A DNA stretch of 64,000 bases. Origin: Chryseobacterium turcicum (GTDB lineage: Bacteria; Bacteroidota; Bacteroidia; Flavobacteriales; Weeksellaceae). Under the pieces are notes generated by a model, which made no database searches, was not told where the DNA came from, and saw nothing but the letters and a program-made list of their open reading frames with translations. A program made the position numbers and the translations under genes. Below, one piece after another: positions 37,250 through 45,177 of the stretch. Position 1 is the first letter of the stretch. Each line of letters begins with the position of its first letter. The stretch is taken from contig NZ_JAJNAY010000002.1 of the NCBI RefSeq assembly GCF_021010565.1, positions 62,001-126,000 on the forward strand, written 5' to 3'.

Positions 37250-38629
37250 TTATTTTTCTTGTTGATCTCCTTTATCCAGATCGGATAAAAAATATGGTTT
37301 CGTTCTATTTCCGAGAAATATTTTTTTTACACTTCCATATTTTTTCCTTCTTATTTTAATCATTTTAATTCTCTTAAAAACGATAACTGGCATATAATGA
37401 ATTTTAAATAGCCTCTCATTGGATTCGATTTCTAAAAAATATTTATCTAATAATTTTTCAATATTTTTCCTATCCCAATAGGTAATTCTTAGAATATTAA
37501 TTTCATTTTTCTTTGCATATAAATTCTTTTTGTGATCTCTCTTAACACCTTCAATAAATTTTTTCAAATCATTATATCCAGGTTTTACTTTAAAGTGATG
37601 CATTCCATCATATTCAATAATCAGCTTATATTTTTCGATATAAAAATCAATAATTAATGTCTTTCTATTTTTTAAATCTTGAAAAACAGGATCATTATGT
37701 TTAAATTCGACTTTGTATTTTTTATCTAATAACTCTTCTATCACTTTTTCATAATAAGAATTACTTTTACATATCTTGCAAAATCCTTCTCCTGCATATA
37801 TATGACGATTATAGTTAGTGTGAAAAACACCATGCTTCGGGCATATTACAGGAATTTTCTTAAAATCAATCATTATTGCTTTTTTGATATCTTCAAGATT
37901 ATATAAATATTCAGGGTGCAATTTTTTGCCCTCTTGACAAAATTCTTCTCCAGTATGTTTTATTTTTAATTTTTTTAAAAATAAACTTCTACATTTATCA
38001 CAAGGAATTGTATTTGTTTTACTTTGAATAACATCAAATTGTTTACGTTTTATTCGTTGATTTATGTGGGTTTTACAACTAAAGAAAATAAATATTCTAC
38101 CTTCTTCTCTTTCAATTTTATGAATGGGGAAATTTTCAAAATTTTGAATTTTATCTTTTATTTCTAAAATTATTTCTTCATCAGTTTTTCTAGGAGGTCT
38201 TAACCCTTGACATATTTTACACGGTTTTCTTCTATGCAGATCTTTTGTTCTAAATATGTTTTCTTCTAGTAAACCATGCTTAATACACTCAACATGAGCA
38301 TAGGTTCTTTCTTCATCATCATTGTAAATTATATCCCGAATAAAGTACAAACCTTCATACTGTTTATTACTATTAATTTTTTCTTGAAACCTTTTTATTT
38401 TCCCGGGTTTCTCCTTTTCTCTTTTTCTTTCTCTTCCACAATCCAGACAAGCATCATTTTCATGGAGAAAATTAGTTAAGTCTTGTGAAAAAGGCTTTTT
38501 ATGCTTAAAACAAAAAGCTTTTACCTTTATTCGCCTTTCCGATTTAAAAGTATCATCCACTCGAAATCTATTTGGTGTCTTTTTATCAATTCTATTTTGT
38601 ATTTCTTGAACTGTGAGTGCTTTTCCCAT
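37250..38629 (-). CDS. zinc-ribbon repeat protein with PD-(D/E)XK nuclease domain
   Basis: 459 aa, highly basic. Four to five C-x2-C / C-x(1-3)-H clusters recur (FCFKHKKPF...CLDCGR; CIKHGLLEEN...CKICQG; CKTH...CDKC; CPKHGVFHTN...FCKICK), the 'CxxHGxF..GxGCxxC' pattern of phage-type zinc ribbons. The C-terminal third has a PD-(D/E)XK-like core: TLIIDFYIEKYKLIIEYDG with Asp and Glu at the usual spacing, then KRDHKKNLYAKKNEINILRI. It resembles Vsr-like homing or recombination-site endonucleases. Whether it is homing or defence is not decidable here. Confidence 0.7.
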   Translation of the reverse strand: MGKALTVQEIQNRIDKKTPNRFRVDDTFKSERRIKVKAFCFKHKKPFSQDLTNFLHENDACLDCGRERKREKEKPGKIKRFQEKINSNKQYEGLYFIRDIIYNDDEERTYAHVECIKHGLLEENIFRTKDLHRRKPCKICQGLRPPRKTDEEIILEIKDKIQNFENFPIHKIEREEGRIFIFFSCKTHINQRIKRKQFDVIQSKTNTIPCDKCRSLFLKKLKIKHTGEEFCQEGKKLHPEYLYNLEDIKKAIMIDFKKIPVICPKHGVFHTNYNRHIYAGEGFCKICKSNSYYEKVIEELLDKKYKVEFKHNDPVFQDLKNRKTLIIDFYIEKYKLIIEYDGMHHFKVKPGYNDLKKFIEGVKRDHKKNLYAKKNEINILRITYWDRKNIEKLLDKYFLEIESNERLFKIHYMPVIVFKRIKMIKIRRKKYGSVKKIFLGNRTKPYFLSDLDKGDQQEK

Positions 38630-38695
38630 TTCCTATATTTTTAATTAGCATATTAGCTTTTTTAATTATTCAATTAATTTTTGTCAAAAAAGATT

Positions 38696-38872
38696 TCAAT
38701 TATTTTCTGTAGTTCCAAACAAAGCCTTGTCAAGTTCTTTATAATCTACTTTCGGCTTTTCTACTGTTGTTTTAACTGAATCTTTTCTTATAGCAATTGA
38801 GATCAAAAAGATCATTACTATTAATAGGGTTACAATGCCCCAAACTGAAATTTTGCTCTGTAGTATTTTCAT
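38696..38872 (-). CDS. small single-pass membrane protein (58 aa)
   Basis: Minus-strand frame MKILQSKISVWGIVTLLIVM, one membrane helix (about 10-28), then a soluble basic/acidic tail (RKDSVKTTVEKPKVDYKEL, ending TENN). It has the look of a small Bacteroidota conjugation or membrane-anchored protein. The start at 38872 lies 40 bases after the stop of the coupling-protein gene (38913), so it may be cotranscribed with traG and the mob genes. Function unknown. Confidence 0.6.
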   Translation of the reverse strand: MKILQSKISVWGIVTLLIVMIFLISIAIRKDSVKTTVEKPKVDYKELDKALFGTTENN

Positions 38873-38912
38873 AACTTTTTTTGTTTTTATAATTATTTAA
38901 TGATTGTTTGAT

Positions 38913-40817
38913 TTATAGACTCCTGCTTGAAAACTTAAAGTTTCTTTCATTCTCTTCAAGCTCAGCAGATGAATTAGTTTCTTCATCTTCAATTATGTTG
39001 ATTCCGCTAAATTCTTCAGAACTATTATCGAAAGCGGGATTCATTTGTCTGGATCGATCTTGCTTGCTTTCTTTTTTATTAGTTTCGCCCTTGAAAAGAG
39101 AAATAATTTCATTGACTTCATCCCGAACTTTTTCATAATAATCAGTAATGACGAAATCAGGCTGATTCTTAAACTGACTGTCTATCTGATACGCTAATTG
39201 CTTTCTTTTAACAGGTAAAAATTTCTCATGAATATAAGCTTCAGAACTTTCGGCAACTCTTCCAATGAATTCACCAACCGGTAGCTCCATAAAAACTGAA
39301 TTTCTGAAAACGTCTCTTTCTTGTACAGATCGACTTTTACCAACGTTTCTCTTAAATGGATTTAGAAAATGACGTGAAGTATTACTGCTTTCAAAAAATT
39401 GATCTTTCTTACCAAACTGTTTACTGAGAATATCTGCAGTATGACTACTGGAAACCTGACCGTAAAAATGATTTAGACAGCTTGCAAATAACACATCTGC
39501 TTTTTCTTTCGTATAACCATCCGTAAGTTGTGAAAGATCCTGACAGAAAAACATACTTGCGATTTTATTACTTCTTCCCGTATTTGGAAGAGTTTGGATG
39601 TCGTTAATAAAAACAGTTGGAAATTCATCCAGTAGTACAAAAGAATGGTGTTTACGAGGTTGATTCAATTGTTTTGCTGCAACTGATATAACCAAACTAC
39701 ACAATGGAGCTAAAGTAGTTGCAATGGAAGGATTATTTCCTACAGTCAAAACAATCGGATTATCCGGATTATTAATATTCAGATCAAAATCCTCCCCTCC
39801 GAAAATATACATAAACTCCGGAGTATTAATTTGTGCTACTGCTCCCTGTAATGATCCAACTACTCCCGCCAATTGTGAATTTGCTTCGCTCTCCAGAGCT
39901 GTAGCAAGTGACAATATCATTGCCTTGGTTTCGGAATTTGAAGACAGTAAAGCAATTAAATCAGTGTGATTTGTCGCAATCAATGCTAATGTATGTGGAA
40001 GATCACAATATTTAGGATATTCTTTCTTCAGGAACCAAATACATGCTGTCAGAAGATCTGTTGCAGAACGTGACCAAAAATCCTCTTTCTTAATAGATTC
40101 TTTCATCAAATTTTTGGTGATGGCAAAAGCGTATTCTCTGGCATACGCTGAATGTGGCAAATATTTTGGATTTAATGGATTACACCTATGGCTTTTAAGT
40201 GAATCATTGAAGTTCAAAACATAATGCTTTATACCCGAATCTGAATAAAAAAGCTCTATATCATTTGCCAGTGCCGGATACTTAAAATCATAACAGATAC
40301 CTGCAAATTGTTTTTGTGCTAACTCTCGTATAAAGGGAACTGCAAAACTTTCAGATTTTCCTGCTCCGGGACCGCCAATCACCAAAATTCCACGAAAAGG
40401 GTTAGGAATTTGAACGGTTCTTTTTTTAGTTTGCAGAGTCAATCCCTGAAATTTTTTCTTTGAATCTTTCAAAAATGAAAAGCCCGTAAATTGTTTACTA
40501 ATAAACCCAAACGGATAAAAAATTAGTTTTTTATAAAAATTAAAAGGTGCTTTCAGTGGCGGAATTAAAGATTTCATAACCCAGAATTGAATCAGAATGT
40601 ATAAAAGTTCTGCATATCCGAAACAGATTCCCACTACTAAAAATTTTAATCTTGCCAGGAAACTTGCTTCAGGAGATACCGCTACTGAAAATCCGTGCTG
40701 AGATATATTGTATAAGAATGAATTAATACCTATAACCTTCATTCCGAGCATATACAATAAAAATAAAGACATTGCGACAATGATAAATTTTATCATTAAA
40801 ATTGGATCTTTTTCCAT
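38913..40817 (-). CDS. type IV coupling protein (VirD4/TraG-like), mobilization
   Basis: 634 aa. Two or three N-terminal membrane helices (about 7-30, 55-85) anchor it. Walker A is GGPGAGKSES (148-157), Walker B FVLLDEFPTVF (about 395), with arginine/sensor motifs around RGILVIGG and LPNTGRSNKIASMFFCQDLSQL. It links the relaxase-DNA complex to a secretion channel, and is the largest conjugation-related protein here. No type IV channel genes are in the element, so it must use a resident one. It follows mobB on the minus strand at 12 bases. Confidence 0.88.
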   Translation of the reverse strand: MEKDPILMIKFIIVAMSLFLLYMLGMKVIGINSFLYNISQHGFSVAVSPEASFLARLKFLVVGICFGYAELLYILIQFWVMKSLIPPLKAPFNFYKKLIFYPFGFISKQFTGFSFLKDSKKKFQGLTLQTKKRTVQIPNPFRGILVIGGPGAGKSESFAVPFIRELAQKQFAGICYDFKYPALANDIELFYSDSGIKHYVLNFNDSLKSHRCNPLNPKYLPHSAYAREYAFAITKNLMKESIKKEDFWSRSATDLLTACIWFLKKEYPKYCDLPHTLALIATNHTDLIALLSSNSETKAMILSLATALESEANSQLAGVVGSLQGAVAQINTPEFMYIFGGEDFDLNINNPDNPIVLTVGNNPSIATTLAPLCSLVISVAAKQLNQPRKHHSFVLLDEFPTVFINDIQTLPNTGRSNKIASMFFCQDLSQLTDGYTKEKADVLFASCLNHFYGQVSSSHTADILSKQFGKKDQFFESSNTSRHFLNPFKRNVGKSRSVQERDVFRNSVFMELPVGEFIGRVAESSEAYIHEKFLPVKRKQLAYQIDSQFKNQPDFVITDYYEKVRDEVNEIISLFKGETNKKESKQDRSRQMNPAFDNSSEEFSGINIIEDEETNSSAELEENERNFKFSSRSL

Positions 40818-40829
40818 GTTTGTTATTTT

Positions 40830-41591
40830 TTATAGGGTTAAGCCCTGGTTATTTTTTTTACTTTGTTCGACAGTTTTTTTAATTTCATGTTGCTTTGCAG
40901 ATTCCTGCTTTATTGCTGTTTCTATTACTCTTTTTCTTTCTTCGATTGTACCGTTTTTAATCGCATTACAATATTCAAAAGATTGTTTATAGTTTCTTTG
41001 AAAGGCAAATTTCTTATCAAAAGCTTCTTCGGATTTTTGAATGAAATTTTTACGGTCAAAACCTCCTTTAACCTGTCCTTTTGTTGTGTTTTTATGGTTC
41101 GTCATTGGAGAAAGTTTCATTCTTTTATCTAAAGATTTTCTGCTAACAACTATATGAACATGCATATCAATATTATTTTTCATGTTTCTTTCGTGATGAA
41201 TTTTAGCGTAGTACATGATATCTTTAGCTTGTAATCCTTTGCCAAAATTTTCCGCATACTTCTGCATTACTTCGTTTCTAACATAATCTTTCAGAGCATC
41301 ACTTCTTTCTTGGGAGGTTTTGCCAATTTGCTGTAATTCTTTTTCTGAAGGACTCACAGTAATGACAAAGAATTTTGCATCTTCTTTTGTCAGCTTCTGT
41401 TTATTGTTGTCAAGGGATTCAATAACTTCCGCTGAAGGAACTCTATCCTGGTCATGAGAAAAAAAATGTTCAACCTGTTTCCCCTCCTTCAATCTTTCCA
41501 GGTCTTCATGTTCTAAATAATCAACTAGATTTGATGAACTTCCAGAATTCAAATATTTACCACTTTCGCCACCCTGAATTTTAATGTTCAT
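40830..41591 (-). CDS. mobB: MobB-type relaxase (DUF5712 family)
   Basis: 253 aa. A conserved IHHER (His132/His133) and MHVHIVVSRK (His144/His146) form the His triad of the nicking site; N-terminal residues 20-60 carry LVDYLEHEDLERLKEGK. The C-terminus is a Lys/Glu-rich coil. It should nick oriT and stay on the 5' end of the transferred strand. Its start overlaps the mobA stop by 11 bases, the standard mobA-mobB arrangement in Bacteroidota mobilizable elements. Confidence 0.85.
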   Translation of the reverse strand: MNIKIQGGESGKYLNSGSSSNLVDYLEHEDLERLKEGKQVEHFFSHDQDRVPSAEVIESLDNNKQKLTKEDAKFFVITVSPSEKELQQIGKTSQERSDALKDYVRNEVMQKYAENFGKGLQAKDIMYYAKIHHERNMKNNIDMHVHIVVSRKSLDKRMKLSPMTNHKNTTKGQVKGGFDRKNFIQKSEEAFDKKFAFQRNYKQSFEYCNAIKNGTIEERKRVIETAIKQESAKQHEIKKTVEQSKKNNQGLTL

Positions 41592-41997
41592 TGCTATTAC
41601 CTTGATTTAATAATTTCAAAGAATTTTTTGTTTCCATGGCAAAAGAATTAAACCCTCTGATGAACTCATTAAAATGTTCAATTTTCAGAATTTTGGAAAG
41701 ATCATTTTTAATTCTTTCCTCACTCGAAACGATTGCTTCAAAACTTGGACGTATAGTTTCTTTCTCCTGAGTTTTTATAAAAGCGATAATCTGATCTATT
41801 CTTTTTGTCACTTTTTCCAGTTCAGCTTTTGGAGATTCGTGTTTAACCGGATCGAGTCCGGTTCTCTCAAAAAAATCTAACGAAACTGTAATAAATTCTT
41901 TTTTCGAAAGTCCTTTTTTTCTTACAAAGCTCTCAAGTCTTTTCAGATCTTGTTGAGAAATAGCAATTGTTGTATTTGGCTTTTTAGTAGACTCCAT
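41581..41997 (-). CDS. mobA: BfmA/BtgA-family mobilization protein
   Basis: 138 aa. A ribbon-helix-helix-like N-terminus (TTIAISQQDLKRLESFVRKKG...KEFITVSLDFF) suits oriT binding, followed by long amphipathic helices. This matches BfmA/BtgA proteins, relaxosome DNA-binding partners of the MobB relaxase in Bacteroides mobilizable elements. Located directly upstream of and overlapping mobB by 11 bases. The putative oriT lies about 110-165 bases upstream of its start, in the 3' end of the primase gene. Confidence 0.85.
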   Translation of the reverse strand: MESTKKPNTTIAISQQDLKRLESFVRKKGLSKKEFITVSLDFFERTGLDPVKHESPKAELEKVTKRIDQIIAFIKTQEKETIRPSFEAIVSSEERIKNDLSKILKIEHFNEFIRGFNSFAMETKNSLKLLNQGNSNEH

Positions 41998-42103
41998 TAT
42001 ATTGATTTATATGTAATAACTTCGATGAATAAAGCTCTTCAAGAGATTTATATATCCTTGATATATAGTTTCAAAAAGACTAAATATTATAATTTATTGA
42101 CAG

Positions 42104-42994
42104 TCAGCCATTTCCCCGAAGGGGCAAGATGAAACAGTGGCTCTGCCCAGTTTCGTCTTGCTGGATAAATCCACCCTTATCAGCCACGAGAAACTCATTA
42201 AAATCTTTGTAATCTTTATATATAAAACTACAATCTACTGCGTTGGAAAAAGAAGACAATAGTTCATCTTTTGTCTTTTTTCCGGCAGGATCATTGTCGA
42301 GAAAAAGTAATATCTGCGAATAGTTTTGAAGATAATTTTTAGCTCTGTTTAACATAGAAATTGAGTTCAGGATTAGAATATCTTCTTTCAATTTTTCTTG
42401 AAATTCGATATAAGAAAGTGCATCAAAAAAGCCTTCAAAAACAACAATTTTATTGCTGTCATTTTTAATTATCGAAATATCTTTTTTCAAAAGTGAGCCT
42501 TTGTAAAATGAATTTCTAAGTTCCCATCCTCCAGATAAATTTTCAAATCCAACAGCATACAATTTTTTATTATTGATCGTAAATTTTATCTCTTTTAAAA
42601 ATCTGAATGATCTTTGGGTAATACCTCTGTCAAATAAATATTTTTTCAGATTCCAATTTTGAATTTCCGCAACTTCAGTAATGTTGTAATTTGGCTTCTC
42701 AATTTCCGCTTGCTGATGAAAAGAAGAAAAACTTTTCTCGGATGCCCAGGAGAGAATTTCATTGATCGAATAATTAAAATATTTCTTTAAAAAATCGATG
42801 TTATTACCACCAATGCCTTGTGAGTATAGATACCAAATATTTTGGCGTTTATTGAGCTTAAAAGATGCTTCAGTTTCGATTCCGAAAGGACTGAGAAACC
42901 AAGCTTCTTTTTCATTTTGTTTTTTTGGAAAGTGTCCGAGAGAAATGAGAACTTCTAGCAATTGCCAAGAATTGACCTGTTTACAATTTTTCAT
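42104..42994 (-). CDS. Toprim-domain primase of the mobile element
   Basis: 296 aa from MKNCKQVNSWQLLEVLISLGHFPKK. A small N-terminal domain (about 1-80: PFGIETEASFKLNKRQNIWY, GGNNIDFLKKYFN) corresponds to the zinc/DNA-binding part of primases, but lacks cysteines. The Toprim fold (about 185-265) has VVFEGFFDALSYIE and ILLFLDNDPAGKKTKDEL (acidic metal-binding triad). Likely primes the single strand entering a recipient. An ATG 21 bases upstream also reads in frame, but the inner one matches the family N-terminus. The gene's 3' end holds the candidate oriT. Confidence 0.8.
   Translation of the reverse strand: MKNCKQVNSWQLLEVLISLGHFPKKQNEKEAWFLSPFGIETEASFKLNKRQNIWYLYSQGIGGNNIDFLKKYFNYSINEILSWASEKSFSSFHQQAEIEKPNYNITEVAEIQNWNLKKYLFDRGITQRSFRFLKEIKFTINNKKLYAVGFENLSGGWELRNSFYKGSLLKKDISIIKNDSNKIVVFEGFFDALSYIEFQEKLKEDILILNSISMLNRAKNYLQNYSQILLFLDNDPAGKKTKDELLSSFSNAVDCSFIYKDYKDFNEFLVADKGGFIQQDETGQSHCFILPLRGNG
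42110..42163. other. candidate origin of transfer (oriT)
   Basis: CCCCGAAGGGG (42114-42124) is followed by a 12-bp inverted repeat: GCAAGATGAAAC (42124-42135) and GTTTCGTCTTGC (42150-42161), one wobble, 14-base spacer. Located about 115-165 bases upstream of mobA, overlapping the end of the primase gene, as expected of an oriT next to the genes that use it. Confidence 0.55.
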
Positions 42995-43118
42995 TTTTTT
43001 TTTTTTGATTAGCAAAAATTCCTTTTAATAAAAAAGAAAACTTTTAAATACTTTTAATATATATTTTAGTAATTCCCGAAAACCCTTTACAGGTGGTCGT
43101 TTGAGTTAAAAATAGCAG

Positions 43119-43400
43119 GAGTGGAATACCGCAATTGACAGGAGTGGAATACCGCAAAAACAAGAGTGGAATACCGCGAACAAATCAATTATAGCCGAGT
43201 GGAATACCGCAATTAGAAAGTTTATTCGCTCGAATTTTCATTATTTATGATTCTTAAGTGAAAATCTCATTTGAAAAAGAGTGGAATACCGCAAAACAGT
43301 TGTAGAAAATCTATTTTTTAACATTTTCTTAACTTCAGAGAGTGGAATACCGCAATTAGAGAGAGTGGAATACCGCAAACACAGGAGTGGAATACCGCAA
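43119..43400 (+). repeat. iterons: eight copies of GAGTGGAATACCGCAA (replication origin)
   Basis: Eight direct copies of a 16-mer start at 43119, 43142, 43164, 43197, 43279, 43340, 43363 and 43385; the third has GCGA at its end. Clusters of 22-23 bp spacing (two helical turns) alternate with larger gaps. They adjoin the 3' end of the rep gene. This is the organisation of a Rep-controlled origin of iteron plasmids. Confidence 0.88.
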
Positions 43401-43407
43401 ACTCAAT

Positions 43408-44508
43408 TTATAATATAACCGGATATGCATTTGGAAATCTTTTTCCTGTTTCTGATTCTCGGTAAACTTCAATAAGGAATTTTTGTAATTCTTGAAGAAA
43501 ATAAATCCCCCTAATGTTATTAGAAGCTATTCCTTTGGCTCTATTATTTTCAATAAATTTTATGTAAGCTTTATCGATCTCACTTCTTATTTTTGAAATA
43601 TTAGAATAGGAATATACAAACCTAGTTGAGTCAATGCCTTCCAAACAATATCTCCTTCTAAAATATCTCAATCTTTGATTTATAACTCTAGTATCATTTG
43701 TTTTTTCTGTTAGTGACTTGTTTTCATCATTTTTATTTAAATATGGAATAATTGAAATCATATCACCTTCATATTTATAATTAAATGATAATTGATCTTC
43801 TAATTTATCTAAGCTGAGTCTAATTGGTCTTAAAAATTTGACGCAAAAATCATTAGAAGTCTTATAATTGAGACCGAATTTCTGATTAAAAGTTGAAAGT
43901 TTTAATATCGTACCATCTTCAGGAACCTTCAATAGCCATATTGCAAACAAAATATGTTTGTTATTTCTGATTTCATAAACCAACTCATATATTATATGGT
44001 TATATTCTGTTAAGACAATCAATTTTTTAAGCCAAAAACTACTGATTAAAAAGGATGTATATCCTCTTTTTTCATAGGTAGGTAAAGAGATCAGTCCTCC
44101 AAAGGTTTTAATATCCTTACCTGCTATATTTTTTGATGTGTACCAACCCATTCTGAACTTTGTAAGATATTCGTATGCTTCAACGATCTGTTTACTGGAT
44201 CTTTTTTCTGAAATCTTTTTATTTCTAATTTTCATTGAGATAAAAACATTGTTTTCAGTTTCAAATTCTTCATCAAATAAAGTAAGTTGCCTCACCTGCT
44301 TTTTAGGCATAAACTGATCATTTCTCAGTATTGAGATTATATTGAAAATAATTCTTAACGCATTTATGGGTATAGCCGTTGCTTTATTATCTTGAAACAA
44401 AAAGTCATCGGCAAATTGGTTACCTATTCTTATAAGTTTAGCATTCTCAATATCATCATAGCTTCTTTTAATAATTTTTCTACTTTGATCGGAAACCATA
44501 TGTGTCAT
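43408..44508 (-). CDS. rep: iteron-plasmid-type replication initiator
   Basis: 366 aa of the Rep_3/RepB winged-helix type. It starts MVSDQSRKIIKRSYDDIEN, has VRQLTLFDEEF, the helical EAYEYLTKFRMGWY and IYELVYEIRNNKHILFAIWLL, and TILKLSTFNQKFGLNYKTS followed by FLRPIRLSLDKL, the second winged-helix recognition region. It should bind the iterons next to its 3' end and start replication. A replication initiator in an integrated element suggests an extrachromosomal phase. A nearby ATG at 44499 (MVSDQ) is an alternative start. Confidence 0.82.
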   Translation of the reverse strand: MTHMVSDQSRKIIKRSYDDIENAKLIRIGNQFADDFLFQDNKATAIPINALRIIFNIISILRNDQFMPKKQVRQLTLFDEEFETENNVFISMKIRNKKISEKRSSKQIVEAYEYLTKFRMGWYTSKNIAGKDIKTFGGLISLPTYEKRGYTSFLISSFWLKKLIVLTEYNHIIYELVYEIRNNKHILFAIWLLKVPEDGTILKLSTFNQKFGLNYKTSNDFCVKFLRPIRLSLDKLEDQLSFNYKYEGDMISIIPYLNKNDENKSLTEKTNDTRVINQRLRYFRRRYCLEGIDSTRFVYSYSNISKIRSEIDKAYIKFIENNRAKGIASNNIRGIYFLQELQKFLIEVYRESETGKRFPNAYPVIL

Positions 44509-44521
44509 TTTTAATTTCTTC

Positions 44522-44767
44522 TTAACGCTTTAAAGATTCTTTGAAAATTGAAATTATTTTTGAAAATAATTTCTTTAACATTTCACCAAAATTCTCTCTG
44601 TAATATTTGTCTACGAAATTTTCCTGAACCAGAATGTTACAAGCTAATCTTCGAAGATGGTGTCTTGATAGTTCCGGATTTCTTTGAATAGAATTCAAAA
44701 ACTCTTTTCTGGAAGTATTATTTGATAGAGAATCTAGCTGTTTAATCAGTTTATGTAATTCGTTCAT
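44522..44767 (-). CDS. small helical protein of the mobile element
   Basis: 81 aa, helical and basic: NELHKLIKQLDSLSNNTSRKEFLNSIQ, then NPELSRHHLRRLACNIL and a Lys-rich C-terminus. No known motif. It sits between the HTH protein (12 bases after its stop) and rep (13 bases before), so the three are one operon. Possibly an accessory replication or copy-control protein, from position only. Confidence 0.6.
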   Translation of the reverse strand: MNELHKLIKQLDSLSNNTSRKEFLNSIQRNPELSRHHLRRLACNILVQENFVDKYYRENFGEMLKKLFSKIISIFKESLKR

Positions 44768-44778
44768 TACAATTCTGA

Positions 44779-45060
44779 CTATTTACGATTCCTTCTACCG
44801 TATTCCAGAAGTTCTTTTTTCGAATAATAAAATCTCCCGCTGAAATTATAGTAGGGAAGATCTTTATTCTTTCTCCAGTCTATAATTGTTGGCAAAGAAA
44901 TATGCAAGAATTTTGAAGCTTCAGTCTGAGAAATAAGATCTTCAGGCTGTTCAATGTTTTTTTGAGGAACAGCTATTGAAAATTCTGCGTATTTTTTAAA
45001 CATAATTTCAACAGCCTTTTCCAAATCATGTTTGGAGTATGAGAATAATTGTACAGACAT
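44779..45060 (-). CDS. excisionase-like HTH protein
   Basis: 93 aa. The C-terminal half is a MerR/excisionase-type helix-turn-helix: ISQTEASKFLHISLPTIIDWRKN followed by LPYYNFSGRFYYSKKELL, the wing typical of helix-turn-helix_17 proteins. The N-terminal half is helical (HDLEKAVEIMFKKYAEF). Such proteins regulate replication/mobilization genes or promote excision by the integrase; it is the second gene after int apart from the 470-aa one. Starts 117 bases after the 470-aa stop. Confidence 0.75.
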   Translation of the reverse strand: MSVQLFSYSKHDLEKAVEIMFKKYAEFSIAVPQKNIEQPEDLISQTEASKFLHISLPTIIDWRKNKDLPYYNFSGRFYYSKKELLEYGRRNRK

Positions 45061-45177
45061 TTTAATAAACTTTTAGTGGTTTTTCTAAAGCCAAAGTTCA
45101 TAAAAATGGAAAACCAAAAATAAAGTCCCATAAAAATGGGACTGTTTTCTTAATATTAATGATTTATTATAGCAATT

